A DNA stretch of 64,000 nucleotides from Liolophura sinensis (GCF_032854445.1 NC_088301.1:26646402-26710401), one strand, 5' to 3'; numbered from the stretch's first letter, positions 13,941 through 26,579 are shown. A program made the numbers and translations. The notes: generated by a model from the sequence alone, not told the origin.

Positions 13941-14232
13941 TCATTTATTTGAGTGGTGTTTTATGTGGTGTCCTCAAGAATATTTCATCTATACGATTTA
14001 TTTATTTATTTGAGTGGCGTTTTATGTGGTGTCCTCAAGAATATTTCATCTATACGACGGCGGCCTTGCAGCATTATGGTGGGAGTAAATCGGATGGTCG
14101 TTAGGGAGAAAGACAAGACCGGAGAGTAAGAAAGCATGAGCTGGACTTGATCTCTCAGCGACCGCATTGGTGAGAGGCTTCTGAGTCATTGTACTGCGCT
14201 GGCACGCGAACCACTCCGCCACGGATGCCCCA
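13941..14232 (-). mobile_element. SINE-A, full length, tail tandemly duplicated
   Basis: Read on the minus strand, the head is tRNA-like (Ser/Leu type, with a long variable region): GGCATCCGTGGCGGAGTGG at the A box and a B-box-like AGATCAAGTCC. The body carries the CCACCATAATGCTGC core and the tail ends CACTCAAATAAATAAATA. The last 61 bp of the tail are present twice in tandem (13951 and 14012 mark the same base). It is diverged from the other copies (ATGTGG where others have ACGCCG). Confidence 0.85.
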
Positions 14233-14239
14233 CACAAAC

Positions 14240-16880
14240 AAAATGACACAAGGAGCCTATAATATCAACCTTGAGGAAAGGCCATTAAGGCTGGCAGTGG
14301 GGCGACGTGGTAAAGAGACACGCTAAAAGGGAACATAGTCAAAGGCATCAGGGTTAAGTTTTAAGAAGCAAATCTGTCCCGGTTAAGTGGATAAGAAGGC
14401 CCCGACAAGAAAAAATATGTCGACATCAACGACGCTTCCTTCCGCCGTTGATTTCCGCCAAATTTTCTTCAAACACACTCGACACGGATACTCTTGTGTA
14501 AATCGTTAGAAATTCTCCGGCAAATATTTGAGACCTGGTTAAGCATACCGTTGAGCAGAACTGGCACGAGGGCCTACCACACACTGTCAGTTATCTGCAG
14601 AACAAACGACGACACACCATCGATCGACTACTTCTTTTCAATTCCCCGTTTTAGGTTACTTCCGATATTCTAGAAAAAAGACCACTTTTTCAAAGTCTTG
14701 CTTTTTTTTTTTTGAAGGGTTTAATCACTAGGCGTCACATTTATAGCGATGTATATCTCAATGTGTCGTCAGGTAAACCAAAAAGCGATATCAACAAAAT
14801 ACACTGAAGACAACAGAGAAGCAATCTCATCATAATGGCCGACACGTCATTAACTATTTGTTACTCAGACATAAGAACGAAATATCGGCATCAACAACAC
14901 GTGACCTATACGGAAGCTTTTCAGCGCCATGCATAGAAGAACAATGTGACCAATCGATGGAACTCTACTGGCGGAATGCGGGTCGATGACACTGACACTT
15001 GTCTTATCCACAAATGTCCATCGACCCCTCAAGTCATACAATTAACCCTCACTGTTTTACACTTGCAGGCTGTGTTTGATGGTACAAAAGATTCCCGGAG
15101 CTCTGCGAAGAAAGGTTTTAAGGACAGTTACTGATGATTTACATTGGTATGAATCAAACCCCTTAAATGTCCTCTTTGGAGGTAATTGCTATGCCTTTAT
15201 TGTCCGAACACTGGAAGCCATGCCCAGCAACAGCACATTTCGTGGTTCTTCTGTCATCGATCACATGTATTATTTCACAATTTATCTTTGCTGGTTTCAT
15301 AAGTCTGGTCTCATCGTACTTTGTGGAAATCATTTCAGTGGTTTATAGAGACTGTATATCCATCACGTTGAAGAAGATCGCCAAGTTGGATATAGCTGCA
15401 ATCAAACCGCAGCTGAGATACATTATCTGATTAACGACAACTTATGTACTAGCATGGTACACGGTTTGGATACTCTTTTACTCCAATTGCGTAGAACATT
15501 CCTTGCGTCTTTCTGTCATCATTGAAAAACTTTCTACTGTTTCTCTTTGCATGACTCTGTCTTAATATATTTTTTCAGTTCTTGTTGTTTTGGAGACTGG
15601 TCTAGCAATTATTGACCCGTAACGTCCATTATTGTCGGCCAGTATACGAGTGGCTGATCCAAGATGGTGTATTTGCCTTTACATCATTTTTGCATAGAGT
15701 GACATAATTTCTACAGCATGCAATCCAATGACGTTTTGCTGGAATTTTATAACAGAAAAAAAAATGTAGATTTAAAGAGCACCTTTAACTGACCTTTTAT
15801 TAGTAATCCGCTGACATGTATTCGAACAACTTCTCACAGAGGCAACAGTGTTTGAGGAAAATTCATTGATCAGAAAAATACATGAAACTATGAATGAAAA
15901 GTCTATGTCAAGAGGAAAATGTTCGCTTAAACGAGCTACAATTTATACGGCTGTCTGGACTCCGAAGATACTTGGTCAGCCATGTACTGACTCGCCCTTC
16001 CTCACCCGCCCACTTCAGTCTGAACTCATAGCCGATGAACGCAAACAGTCATCAGTAAGAAAAACAGCAGAGTACATCAGATTGTGCAAGTTGTTCTTTT
16101 CCAGTCTGGTGTGTAGATACACTGAGAAAAAGGTTTGTGTCAACCGACTCATAAATATGAGTTATACATGCAAGTGAGCTAATTTCATTTAGAAAACTGG
16201 GTCATGTAGCCATGTCAGCTGAGGAAACTCATCTAGTTATACTGTGACTCACTCGGTTACTTGGAAGGCTCAAAGGAGTCGTTTATGACTCAACTGATCT
16301 GGTCATATGGTCTAGTTTTTCGAGTCGAATTAGCTGACCCAAACTTATCTCTCATTGCGTTTGTTAGAGCCTGTCTGATTCGTGTGGCACATTTAATCGA
16401 GTCTATTGGGACAATCTTTTTTACTCTATTGACGATGTGTCCGGAATCTATGGCTCTCTGCTTCACACTAGAGTCAGATGCCGTTTAAATCGGGGATGGG
16501 GGCCGGATAGGCGTGATGGTGATTAAAATCGCTACTTTGCATACATGAACAGTTGAAAAGCACGGGTGAGGTACATATTTTTGATTAACGACAAGTTCAG
16601 TTTTCTTTGTTTTTATAGGCGATTTCATGAGAATTAACAAATGTCGTTTAGATGGACAACATAAAATATGTGAACTTTATGGTATTAAAATCTGGTAAGG
16701 TTATTATATTTCAGGTATGATATGGTCAGAAATACTGAAAATACGGATAGGCCGAACTTGTTTACCTACAATAGGTATAATAGGCAATTCATGTTGACTG
16801 AAACATCACACACCTTAGGAATTTATCTGTCCATTTTATCGACAAAACAACTCGAACTCGAAACTCCCTTAAGGCATATG
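14240..16880. other. non-coding stretch, no gene recognised
   Basis: The best open segment is 15840-16173 (acceptor-like CTTCTCACAG before, GTGAGC after, 110 codons open). Its product has no recognisable motif and such lengths occur by chance here. Confidence 0.45.
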
Positions 16881-16901
16881 TCAAAAATCTATATCTAAGG
16901 G

Positions 16902-17052
16902 GCCGTACGTGGAAAGGTCCGCAGCAACCTGCGGATGGTCGTGGGTTCCCCCGGGCTATGTGCGGTTTCCTCCCTCTATAATGCTGGCCGCCGTCGTATC
17001 AGTGAAATATTCTTGAGTACGGCAAAAAACACCAATCAAATAAATAAATAAA
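16902..17052 (+). mobile_element. SINE-A, 5'-truncated, with target-site duplication
   Basis: The copy lacks the tRNA head and begins at CCGTACGTGGAAAGGTC. It ends in CCAATCAAATAAATAAATAAA. It is flanked by a 12-bp duplication, TATATCTAAGGG (16890-16901) and TATATGTAAGGG (17053-17064), with one mismatch. That is the mark of a LINE-mediated, 5'-truncated insertion. Confidence 0.85.
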
Positions 17053-17245
17053 TATATGTAAGGGATTCAAATATATATTATATAAATTTGTGACTTGTAA
17101 AAGCTGCTGCACAATGCGCAAACAATAAGATACAACAAGGACAATTCTGAGATAAGTGACTTATTATGCTCTAATCGTGCATATGAAAGTATTTGGATGA
17201 AGCAGGGGATTTGTTCTCTGACAACTCAAGACATTTAATATATTT

Positions 17246-17310
17246 AGTGAGTGATTGCTTGGGATTTAACGTCGTACTCAACAATGTTTCAGTCATATGA
17301 CGACGACTAA
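17246..17310 (-). mobile_element. SINE-B tail fragment
   Basis: Only the last ~65 bp of SINE-B are present on the minus strand: the CGTCATATGACTGAAACATT segment and the tail with GAGTACGACGTTAAATCCC. Confidence 0.7.
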
Positions 17311-17319
17311 TATACTTAG

Positions 17320-19955
17320 CACTAATGTAGATGGTATTATGCAATGAGCCCGGTGATCATAGATATTTGCAGACAAGTCTGATGAATTAAACGTAGAGCC
17401 GCCATATGTCAAATCCATCCATACAAATCAGCCTAATTAAGTCGTCACACTAGATAAAGTCTGTATATCGATAATAACATGAACATATGTATTTTAATAT
17501 GCTTGCTGATATATTCTCTAATGAAAAAAAAAATTAAGAATTTACAATGCCAAGTAATATAATAATATCCTTCTAATAGAAACAGTTGTTACTGTTTCTC
17601 TAAGGAACATCAGTGCCATATGGTTGACGAAGAATATTAATGGCTAAACCTAACCGTTCCCGGCAAAAGCTCTAGACCTTTCAGCAGCCGTTCTCATTTG
17701 CATGCCACAGCTCTTCTCAACACGGCTTAAACAATGATCATTAAGTAGGCACGGGGTCTATTTCCCCTACAGACTCAAACCTGACACCAATTCACCCTCC
17801 TTAATTCTTGTTGACGAAGAAACCATTGAGGTCGACCTGTTAAGTTTTAAGCTCCGTCCCGTCACGGCGCCTGGGCCTTGATGCCGGAAAACCTTGCCAC
17901 CTTAACCGCCATTATCCTTACAGCTAGCAAATGGCAGACAGCGCCTCTAAGGAACAAATAGAATTGTCCCCGAAGTGCTAATGTTCGAACCGGCTGACAT
18001 GTTAGGCCTAGTTAGATTGGAGACATCTAGATTAACCCTAACCTAAGCCAAACTCGGCCATGAGAACTCGATGAGCCTCGTTCTGGCTACAACGTTATTT
18101 TTTCTTATTTCTGTTTTTTTTTTTGCTCCACATAAGCCCAACGTCTTCAGCTTCCGAGTATGTTAATTACACGATGCTATAGCGATTACCCATAGTACAG
18201 ACCTGCATGAATGAATGTCGCAAGTTTGCATAAACTCAATGAAATGGCGCTTTCAGACAATGGAGAAATGGCGCGAAGAAAAATCAATGTAGGCAATAAT
18301 TAGGAGTTGGCGCCATGGTGCAGTTTCCAAGCTGTTATTTTACTTAGTTCGCTCGTAACAATTGCGAGAGATTGAACCACCCCCTGCCCCATTCGATTCT
18401 CCACCCCCATCCTACCCCCAAACCCATATTTCAGTTTCTCACTATGCACTTGATCGCTTCTGGGTCGGTTCATATACACATGCAATAAGAACGTATCGAT
18501 TATATGTTAGAGGAAACAGTCTATGGCGACTTCTTGGAGTCGTCGATACGTGCAAACTAACTGTCCGTTGGGAAAGGGAGGTCGAACTTTCTGTTGGAAT
18601 TGGACTGGCTTCCGTCTTTTTGCACTCGATTCCCTTGTGCTTCTTGCAGTGTACGTCCAAAACATGGCGGTATACAAACAGAACCAGCTGTGGGGAAAGA
18701 GTAGGTTTGAGTCGACGTGTCTTGTATCTCTCTGGAATATCACACCTTATAACGACGTTCAATCGATATTGTGTTTACTACAGCTTCGCCGTTTACAGCA
18801 CACAGAATGAAGTATCATATAAGAACAAGGAAAAAAAAAACAAGAGCTAAAATGCCAAGGCAGGTACAGCTTCAGATTGAGCTTAATAAGAGAGCACAAG
18901 GTAGAATTTGAGACAACTGAAAAAACCACTAACATCTAAAGTAAAGTATTGCACTCACACAAAAATGGTGAAATATGTAACATAGAATCTAGTAATATTG
19001 CAAATATTTCATGTTTCCAGCCTTTCGCCCTGATAGCCCACTGTGTTAAAAAAGGGGGTATTAACTTTGGACACATGTAGAATTAGATCTTACCAACGAC
19101 CCCGCTGCCAGGTAGAGATAAAGGCCACTGTCCTTGTCCAAGGAGCACGTAAGACCCTAATATAAGGATGATACCGCGTTGAAGAGTTTGTGGTTTGGGA
19201 CAAAATCCAGACGATACCATGTATTTCGCTGCGAAAATTGTACTTATTTGGTGGGGAATTCGGATCTATCCATCTTTTCACCTCATGGATCGGCAAAAGG
19301 GATCACCGACGAGCCCTAAAGCACTTGGGTATACAGCCCGTAAGTATGGCTTTTAACAAGATCAGAAGCGAAAACAAAAAACATATTCATTTAGGACACT
19401 TTGTACTTCGTCTTTCGGGAATTTGTTGCCAACCCAAACATTAGGCTTCTGCCTAGTTTCTATAAACTTCGTAGTTTGGCATTCCTATTTGACAGATTGC
19501 CTCGGGTCCCTCGACAAATGCCCGGGTGAACTTGTGTTTTAATGGTAACATATTTTATGGCCAACAAACAGTGAACATGAATTCAACATAATACTGAAAC
19601 ATTGCATCTTCTCGCCCCCCCCCCCCCCCCCTCACCCCACACGATCTTAAAGCAGCGCCATTAGCTACCTATATATGAACACCGGTACAGTATTCAACAA
19701 ACATGCTGAAGCTAGAAATGTCCCGAAAAAACAGCTCATTTTATGAATATGTTTACAGTAGAACTGTTCAGAAATAATGCTGAAGCATTGAAGTATTCCC
19801 TTCCCGCAAGATCTTCAAGAAGTTTCATCAGTTATGAACATACGGCAGTAATTTTCAACACTTCTTCAGTAATTCTTCATACTTGGATTTGCTATATTGC
19901 TAAAACACATCATTGAAATAGGTACTGCATGGTAAAGGAGAAATCCTTGGCTTTA
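17320..19955. other. non-coding stretch, no gene recognised
   Basis: 17630-17990 is slightly GC-richer with an ATTTGCAT octamer. 18362-18850 has overlapping frames on both strands without motif. A poly-C run is at 19615-19631. Confidence 0.45.
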
Positions 19956-19961
19956 AATACA

Positions 19962-20106
19962 GCAACAGATACCATTTTTCAATGTCTTTGTATAACCCCA
20001 TGTACGGAGGTTTGATAACTGATAAAGTCCAGAAGTACCGTTGGAGACTGTTCTAGGTGGGACCGGGTAAGATAAGCCCCCCCCCCCCCCTTTTTTTTTT
20101 TTTTTT
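19962..20106 (-). mobile_element. SINE-B2 head and flank, arm 1 of an inverted composite duplication
   Basis: Read on the minus strand this matches 55153-55288 nearly base for base (TAGAACAGTCT, CAACGGTACTTCTG, CAAACCTCCGTACATGGGG, AAAGACATTGAAAAA). It stops abruptly at GTTGCTG in both. In the other copy the sequence continues into the B2 body, so this arm is truncated there. It ends in a C12T17 homopolymer run at 20078-20106. Confidence 0.75.
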
Positions 20107-20119
20107 ACAAAATGTAATA

Positions 20120-20259
20120 TTTATTTATTTGATTGGTTTTTTACGCCGTACTCAAGAATATTTCACTTATACGACGGCGGCCAGCATTATGGTGGGAGGA
20201 AACCGGGCTCGGAAACCCAAGACCATCTGCAGGTTCCATGACAGACCTTCCCACTTACG
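20120..20259 (-). mobile_element. SINE-A, 5'-truncated, flanked by a perfect 13-bp target duplication
   Basis: The SINE tail and core only are present on the minus strand. Perfect direct repeats ACAAAATGTAATA flank it at 20107-20119 and 20260-20272. The same insertion, with the same flanks, is found in inverted orientation at 54989-55139. Confidence 0.88.
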
Positions 20260-20316
20260 ACAAAATGTAATAAGAAATACACAATATTCCGTTTTATCAA
20301 ATACAAACTATGTGGA

Positions 20317-20567
20317 TTTATTTATTTATTTATTTGATTGGTGTTTTACGCCATACTCAAGAATATTTCACTTATATGACGGCGGCCAGCATTATGGTGA
20401 GAGGAAACCGGGTAGAGACCCGAGGAAACCCACGACCATCCGCAGGTTGCTGGCAGTCCTTCCCACTTACGGCCGGAGAGGAAGCTAACACGAGCTGAAT
20501 TTGAACTCACAGCGACCGCATTGGTGAGAGGCTCTTAGGTCAGTACGCAGCGCTAAAACATGTGGCC
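20317..20567 (-). mobile_element. SINE-A, near full length
   Basis: The tail (TTTATTTATTTATTTATTTG on plus), the core CAGCATTATGGTGAGAGG and part of the tRNA-like head (GAACTCACAGCGACCGCATT on plus) are present. It sits 45 bp from the preceding truncated SINE-A. The pair and its spacer recur inverted at 54775-55139. Confidence 0.85.
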
Positions 20568-20660
20568 TTATAACCGTTTAAGTATGTACGAGAGCCAACA
20601 TTTATTAGGCTGTTTCTTTCTGTAAATACCATAATACTGTAAATAATGCTTTGAAGGAAT

Positions 20661-21004
20661 GGACCGGCCCGGATAGCACAGTTGGTAGAACGTCCGCTTC
20701 GGGACCGATAGATCCAGGATAAATCCTTGATCGAGTCACACCTAAGACTTTCAAAGAGGAAGTTGTGACTTCCTCGCCTGGCGTTCAGCATGAAGGGGAT
20801 AGTACAACGACCGGTTGACCCGTATCAGTATAATATCTCGGGCGGGGCGACTTACTTGCCTTCGGTAGGTCGTCTCAGTAAAGAGCGGTAGGAAAACCGT
20901 CCTGCTACAAGGAGGCACATTACACGTACATGCACCCTAAGGATTCCTTCGTCGACTGAAAAATTGTTGAGTACGACGTCAAACCCCAAGCACTCACTCA
21001 CTTA
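20661..21004 (+). mobile_element. SINE-B, full length
   Basis: The head GGATAGCACAGTTGGTAGAAC fits a tRNA A box and GATCGAGTCACACC resembles a B box. It is followed by the GAGGAAGTTGTGACTTCCTC hairpin, the GACCCGTATCAGTATAAT body, and the tail GTTGAGTACGACGTCAAACC with (CACT)n. This is the best reference copy of the family in the window. Confidence 0.88.
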
Positions 21005-21067
21005 CTGAGGTTTAACGCCACATTGATAGTATTTCGGATCTTTGGCGAGAGCATGGCTTTATGATGC

Positions 21068-21100
21068 ACATATGGCTTACAGTCAGTGTAAGCCATATGT
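21068..21100. repeat. perfect 13-bp inverted repeat with 7-nt loop
   Basis: Arms ACATATGGCTTAC and GTAAGCCATATGT are exact complements around AGTCAGT. No coding context; it lies 64 bp after SINE-B (20661-21004). Confidence 0.9.
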
Positions 21101-21109
21101 ATTTTCTAA

Positions 21110-24100
21110 ACATATCCTTATGATATTTTAGGTAACATTAGAATTTTTAATTGTGTAATTTTAGTAGCGTATACTAAGATAGTATTTAGTGGCGTATACT
21201 AAGACGAAAGATATATCCATATATCAGAATATCTACTCTGAGGAAAGACAAAGTGTTCACTCCTGGTATCAATATCTCAGCATTAGCTTTACGCCATATA
21301 CGTTATTGATGAAATAATAAATATCCAGTAATTGAAAATCGCATAAAGCTGATGGTGAATACTGAAAGTCAAAAATGCACACTGGGAACGACGTTGTCGT
21401 TGTGTCGTTGCGAACACGATGTAAATTTACTTTCGGGGGGGGGGGGGACTAGAAAATCAGTTTTCTGGCACTTCAAAAAAAAAATACTGAGTACACAATA
21501 TTTGTCGCGTACGTTGTTTCCTCTATTTGACCTTAATGTCTTTTGATGGATGTGCTTGAGGAATCAATCTCTGCTTATCTTGACATGACCGATGTTCACA
21601 TGTACATTGTCAGCTGCCAAATGGGCCAATCTGGATACCGTTTCACAAAGTGCACTTAGCTCCACAACTGTCGTGGTTGTCAATACCAGCGATAACTCAT
21701 ATTTCTGACCATGGTACATGTAGGTACTTATACATAATGGGACGTACTCTTTGCAAAATGGCTTCCTTATCCAGACAAGCATGATCAAATTTAAAAAAAA
21801 AAATTCTGTGGAAATACATTAAGGGACAAGTCCATGCCAATAACGTGCAAACGAGAACACGAATTGAAAGAGTTGTTAAAAAGTAAAGATGATGTTTCTT
21901 GTGTATCACTCATCATAATTATATTTCATTACCCATTATATTTCAGTGGAATAAAGATGCGTAGTATATGGATATAGTGACAGCTCAGTAGCTATATTAT
22001 ACCGTATTATACAGCTCAATGTCTAACAAAAGAAACGTATGGTACAGTACTGAACATTTTCTCATGTCATTACAAAGTGATGCCTTAAGCCTGCAACTTA
22101 AGATTTCAGACCCGAATGTAGAGATAACAACTAAGTCGACATGCCACCAAACTCTGAATGAAGCTCTCTCTTCTCCATTCAACACAAATAAAAGGGCATT
22201 ACACTCATTTGATAATTTAACCCAGTGCAAAAGAACGTAACTTTTTTGATGTACTGCAGCTTTGTTGTCCGCGGCAGTTTTATGTGTAAATAAAGTGTAA
22301 ACGGTAATGCCTCCTTCAAAAGGAAACCTGTTTAAACTTGTTCTACAAATGAATCAGTCCCCACCCCCACCCCAACCTCATCACAACACAAAGGCACATT
22401 CTTTCCGCCCCTAACGAAGTCCGAAGAAAATATGAAGGTCATCTCCAACGAAACCTTGATTACATCAGTAAAGTGCGATCGCGGGGTCAGGGACTTGAGA
22501 GCAAATACGAACACTGCTCTGATTGGCTGACAGCAATTCCAAGATTTGATTTAAACAAATTGAGTCTAAGAGAAGGCGATTACTGCGCTCCTGAAATGGC
22601 GATGCTATAGACGGACAGGAGGGCTATCAGCCGTGTGATATACTCTAACGGTAGCCGCTGTGACCTTCGGCTCTATAGCAGTCATCTTTAGGATAGAGAT
22701 GAAGATCCCTTGTGTCTGGGCGTCATGTCTCCGGGTGTTTTTGTCTAAAATGTCAAGATGGCCACTCAGAATCCCCCGGCCCGCAGGGAGAGCGGTAATG
22801 AATCTTCGGCAGCCTGTGCATGATGGACCTACCCACGGACGTCTCTCCAAGACGATGCTGAGCTCTTGGTGATCTAAACGACCTATTGTTTACAAACTCC
22901 CTGGTATATGATGTCCGGTCTTGCTGGAATCCAGTTCTGTCTTGGACCTCGCGCAAATCCCTCTTCGATCACATTTCGATACTTTGCATGCATGCTTATC
23001 ACATTTGGGAAAGAACTTCGGAGCCATAAATCTGATCGTGATGGACAGTTTAATGTTTGATGTTTGAAATCCCACAGTGTCAGTGTGGAACAAGTAAACT
23101 GTAAATGGCAGCCATGAGATGCAAAACTGTGAATAATTATGTAAAGATGTAAAAACTTATAAAAACTCATGAAAATATAAACTAATACAGAAGAGAGAGT
23201 ATAACCAGGGTTTCGACGCCGGTGTAAATAATTGCTATGCGTAACCGGTGGAATCTGGCTTCTTGTCACTTTATCTTAGTTCAGGTTTTATTCTAACGGT
23301 TCGTGTAAATGCTTTAATAGTAGCAGCTATTTTGGGGAATGTTCTGTTGGACAAAGTGCAAAATGGTTCGAGAACATTTCAAACCCTCTAAATCATTGGT
23401 TCAACGAAGCATTGAGCAATAGAAGGATAATTAATTTATGTCGCAATATGTCTTGTGACTAGGCTCTACTTGTTACTGTTTTTTGGAAGCATTGGGGTAC
23501 CATGAATCTAGCATATCTTGGCATGTTGAAGGGATGGCGAAGAAAACATAAATAAATAAACGTAAACGCGGACGTATCGTTTTCTGAATGATTTGTTGTT
23601 GATCTAAGACAGAGTTGGCCGAGAATACCTTGCCCATATTTATATCACCGAGCTAGCCTCTGGCATTGTTCCACCAACTATGTATGCGAGTTTCAGGCCA
23701 CTACAAAGAAGGTAAATGGGTGGCGTTATATTTCAGCGTAGAAATTGATTTTTCCTTCCGAAGCAGTAATAGGGCTAGTCGGCCTCATATGCTGTGACCT
23801 AGCGGCTCGCCGGAGATCGATACTACAGACTGTGAAGCACCTAATAGAACGTCATTGCGAATTTAATTTCTATGCCAGCTAAGTGACTGTAGCAGTTGTA
23901 TCAATGCTGTCCTTTAACTCCCCTTGCTTCAGCACGCAGGGGCCCCTGTGAAAACAGCCCCCTGCCCACGACCCAAACAAGGCTAATATACATATTTAGT
24001 TCTCCGAGTCAGCCCGCTCCACAATGCAACCTACAATTACAGACGTCAGTGGCGAACAGGGGCTGTCACAGTTAGCGCTCGTCGGCAGCTAACCGGTACG

Positions 24101-24320
24101 TCTAGCACGTCTGGGGCAAAGGAGTCAAGTCAAAAGATCACTTCTAAAGAAATTGACTTTCCATCGTTTGCCGCCATACAGAGAGTTGTGTTAAAAGGTC
24201 AAGGTCGAATGCATGGTTGTAGCTCTCAACGTCAACTCAGACGACAACAATTCAGAAGTTATGTGAAAAATTAAGACGTCGTGGTTTTTTTTTGTAGTTT
24301 TGGATTACGCACACACAAAT
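21110..24320. other. non-coding stretch with two weak open segments
   Basis: A 73-codon frame at 22019-22240 is followed by AATAAA at 22289. A GC-richer segment, 22604-22870, stays open in several frames of both strands. Neither product is recognisable, and neither is called as a gene. Confidence 0.4.
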
Positions 24321-24330
24321 CGCTTTTTTT

Positions 24331-24728
24331 ATCTTGTTGACCTTGTTGTATTGATCCATCACCTTCTCCATCTGTCAACCAATCGTTAACCTTTTTGTAT
24401 GTATCCACCACGTTATCAATTTGTCAACCAATCGTTGACCTTGTTGTATGGAACCAGCACCTTATCTATTTGTCAAACAATCGTTAACCTTGTTGTATGG
24501 ATCCACCACGTTATCAATCTGTCAACCAATCGTTGACCTTGTTGTATGGAACCAGCACCTTATCTATTTGCCAAACAATCGTTAACCTTGTTGTATGGAT
24601 CCACCACTTTATCTATTTGTCAAACAATCGTTAACCTTGATGTATGGATCCACCACGTTATCAATATGTCAACCAATCGTTGACCTTGTTGTATGGATCC
24701 ACCACCTTATCCAATTGTCAACCAATCG
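24331..24728. repeat. 49-bp minisatellite with dimeric higher-order units
   Basis: Eight units keep an exact 49-bp spacing: CAATCG recurs at 24380, 24429, 24478, 24527, 24576, 24625, 24674 and 24723. Two subtypes alternate in the middle (GTTAACC...GGATCCACCACG and GTTGACC...GGAACCAGCACC), giving a 98-bp higher-order unit. Edge units are more diverged. Confidence 0.95.
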
Positions 24729-24833
24729 TCAACAACGTTATAGAGCTCACTAATGATCAATGTCTACCGGCCAGGCCTCACCGGCATTTTATAATGAAAC
24801 GTTGTCGTTGTTTGGGGCTACACTCAATTTACC

Positions 24834-25064
24834 AGACCGGTAGATTCAGGGTCAATTCTGGGTCGAGTCACACCTAAGACTTTAAAAGAGGAAGCTGCAG
24901 CTTCCTCGTTTGGCGTTCAGCATGAAAGTGATAGTGCAACTACTGGTTGACCCGTATCAGTATAATGGCCCAGGTTGTGCAGCTTACTTGCCTTCGGTAG
25001 GGCGTCTCGGTGAAGCAGCACTATATAAAAGAGCGGTGAAAATCCGTCCTGCGACAAGGTGTGG
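24834..25064 (+). mobile_element. SINE-B, missing the A-box end and the tail
   Basis: It matches the SINE-B body from GGGTCAATTCTGGGTCGAG through the GAGGAAGCTGCAGCTTCCTC hairpin to ATCCGTCCTGCGACAAGG. The homology then stops. It begins about 105 bp after the 49-bp array. Confidence 0.85.
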
Positions 25065-25069
25065 TCTAG

Positions 25070-26575
25070 TATCAAGTTCGGTAGTCCTTGCAGGGGTATC
25101 ATAGATATTCACCAGGGAGAGTCCACCAGTAACTTGTTAATGCCTTGTGGTTTACTCTGGGCACTGCAGCCTTCTCTGCATATAAATTGAAATCCAATGG
25201 ATCTGGCAGCCACGGTGTAGAACCTTCGAAGCGTACTGTAATTACTTGATCTCTGTTGTTAGGTGGAGATATTAATTGAAGACGATTCTATAATACCGGT
25301 TGAATGGAAAAAAGTTGAATGGTTATATAGGGTCATTTGACAAGCACAGTACACAGCGATAAAAAAAAAACCTCTCTGCTTTCTCGGTAATCCCAAGAGA
25401 TAAAAGGTATACATGTAAATCAAGTGAATCCTCTGCCACTGGTTGGATGTTAACGTTAATGAGTGGGGGGGGGGGACTTTTGGAGCTACGCTACGTGCGT
25501 GTAAGGGAACGCTTCTGCATCAATGAACCAGCTAAACGTACTGTGTTTACAGTGCTTCTGAAATGTAATTGCCCTACAAGAATCTCTTTGAACGACCTCG
25601 TTCATTGCCTCATCCCCAGATGTTGAGAAAAAAATGAAATCAGCACGGGTCGGTGTACAAGGTTATTATTGTTTGCTCCCCGAGGCGGTGCCAACGTAAA
25701 TATTCAACAACAGAGAAGAAATCCAAAAGCTTAACTCGGATTAATTTGATAAAAAAGAAGGGTACTTTGTAAATCATACTGCGAAACTGTGGGGAAAATC
25801 ACACCGAAAGGATTGCCTGTATGATATGGCAATGACGAATTATACTAACATAAGCACTCAGCGAGGCGGGTTTTTGTCCTTCTATAGATAACAGATGCGT
25901 CCAATGCATAGACTTCGGATGAAAGGCGATTGCGGACAGAGAATCCCATTTACTAGACTCAGTGGTTACGAACTACTGCAGCAGATCGATAGTCCATATA
26001 ATGTTTATTCAGCCACATGAAAAAAAATATTTATCCTGGCGAAACTGTTAGTGAAGGAAATAATTACTAAAGCGAAGAGAAATATTAAGGAAATGACGTT
26101 TTTAACATGTCCGTGAAGGCGCGTTGGTTAAAAAACTATCTGCTAGTTTCCTATCGCGCACGCCCTGTGGGACAGTCACTGCTGAATCCATCTCCAGAAA
26201 ATAAATTCATTCCACTGGCAATCAAATATTATGGAAGGTTCGTTTCTTCGGCAACTCAGCCGGGTGATTGAATCAAAATGCCGGACCAGTCCCTGCAGAC
26301 GACGAGTCCTTGTACCAGAAACTTAGCACACTATACGCAAAGACTCTGCTGAAGTCATCGCAATTATACACTCTGACCGTGTCTCCCGCGTGGTTCGGGA
26401 CCCTTCAACAGTTAATGCCCCGATACTTCACAGCTCATTCCCACACCTTCAAGCCACCGACAATCCGCTTTTTCCAAATCCCCAGTTAAACGCCCATAGG
26501 AAGATTTCGACATGTTATTACATGTTTCCTAGCCATAGCCTAGCTTGTTACCGGATTGCCCCAGTTTTGGCCAAG
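25070..26575. other. non-coding stretch
   Basis: I see only short homopolymer runs and no family-level similarity on either strand. Confidence 0.5.
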
Positions 26576-26579
26576 CTTA

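Noticed and set aside
15840-16173. 110-codon exon candidate with acceptor- and donor-like ends
   Set aside because: Frame length is within chance expectation and the product shows no motif or conservation cue.
18362-18850. 162-codon frame overlapping long frames on the other strand
   Set aside because: Open on several frames at once, with no motif. It ends in a poly-A run. Treated as low-stop composition rather than coding.
19190-19350. Kelch-like KLYLFGGEFGS followed by a GTAAGT donor
   Set aside because: Only one short motif, no convincing acceptor, and the opposite strand also has an exon-like frame there. Too little to call a kelch gene.
24331-24728. CRISPR-like regular repeat
   Set aside because: The 49-bp units are contiguous with no unique spacers, in a eukaryotic genome. 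It is a minisatellite.
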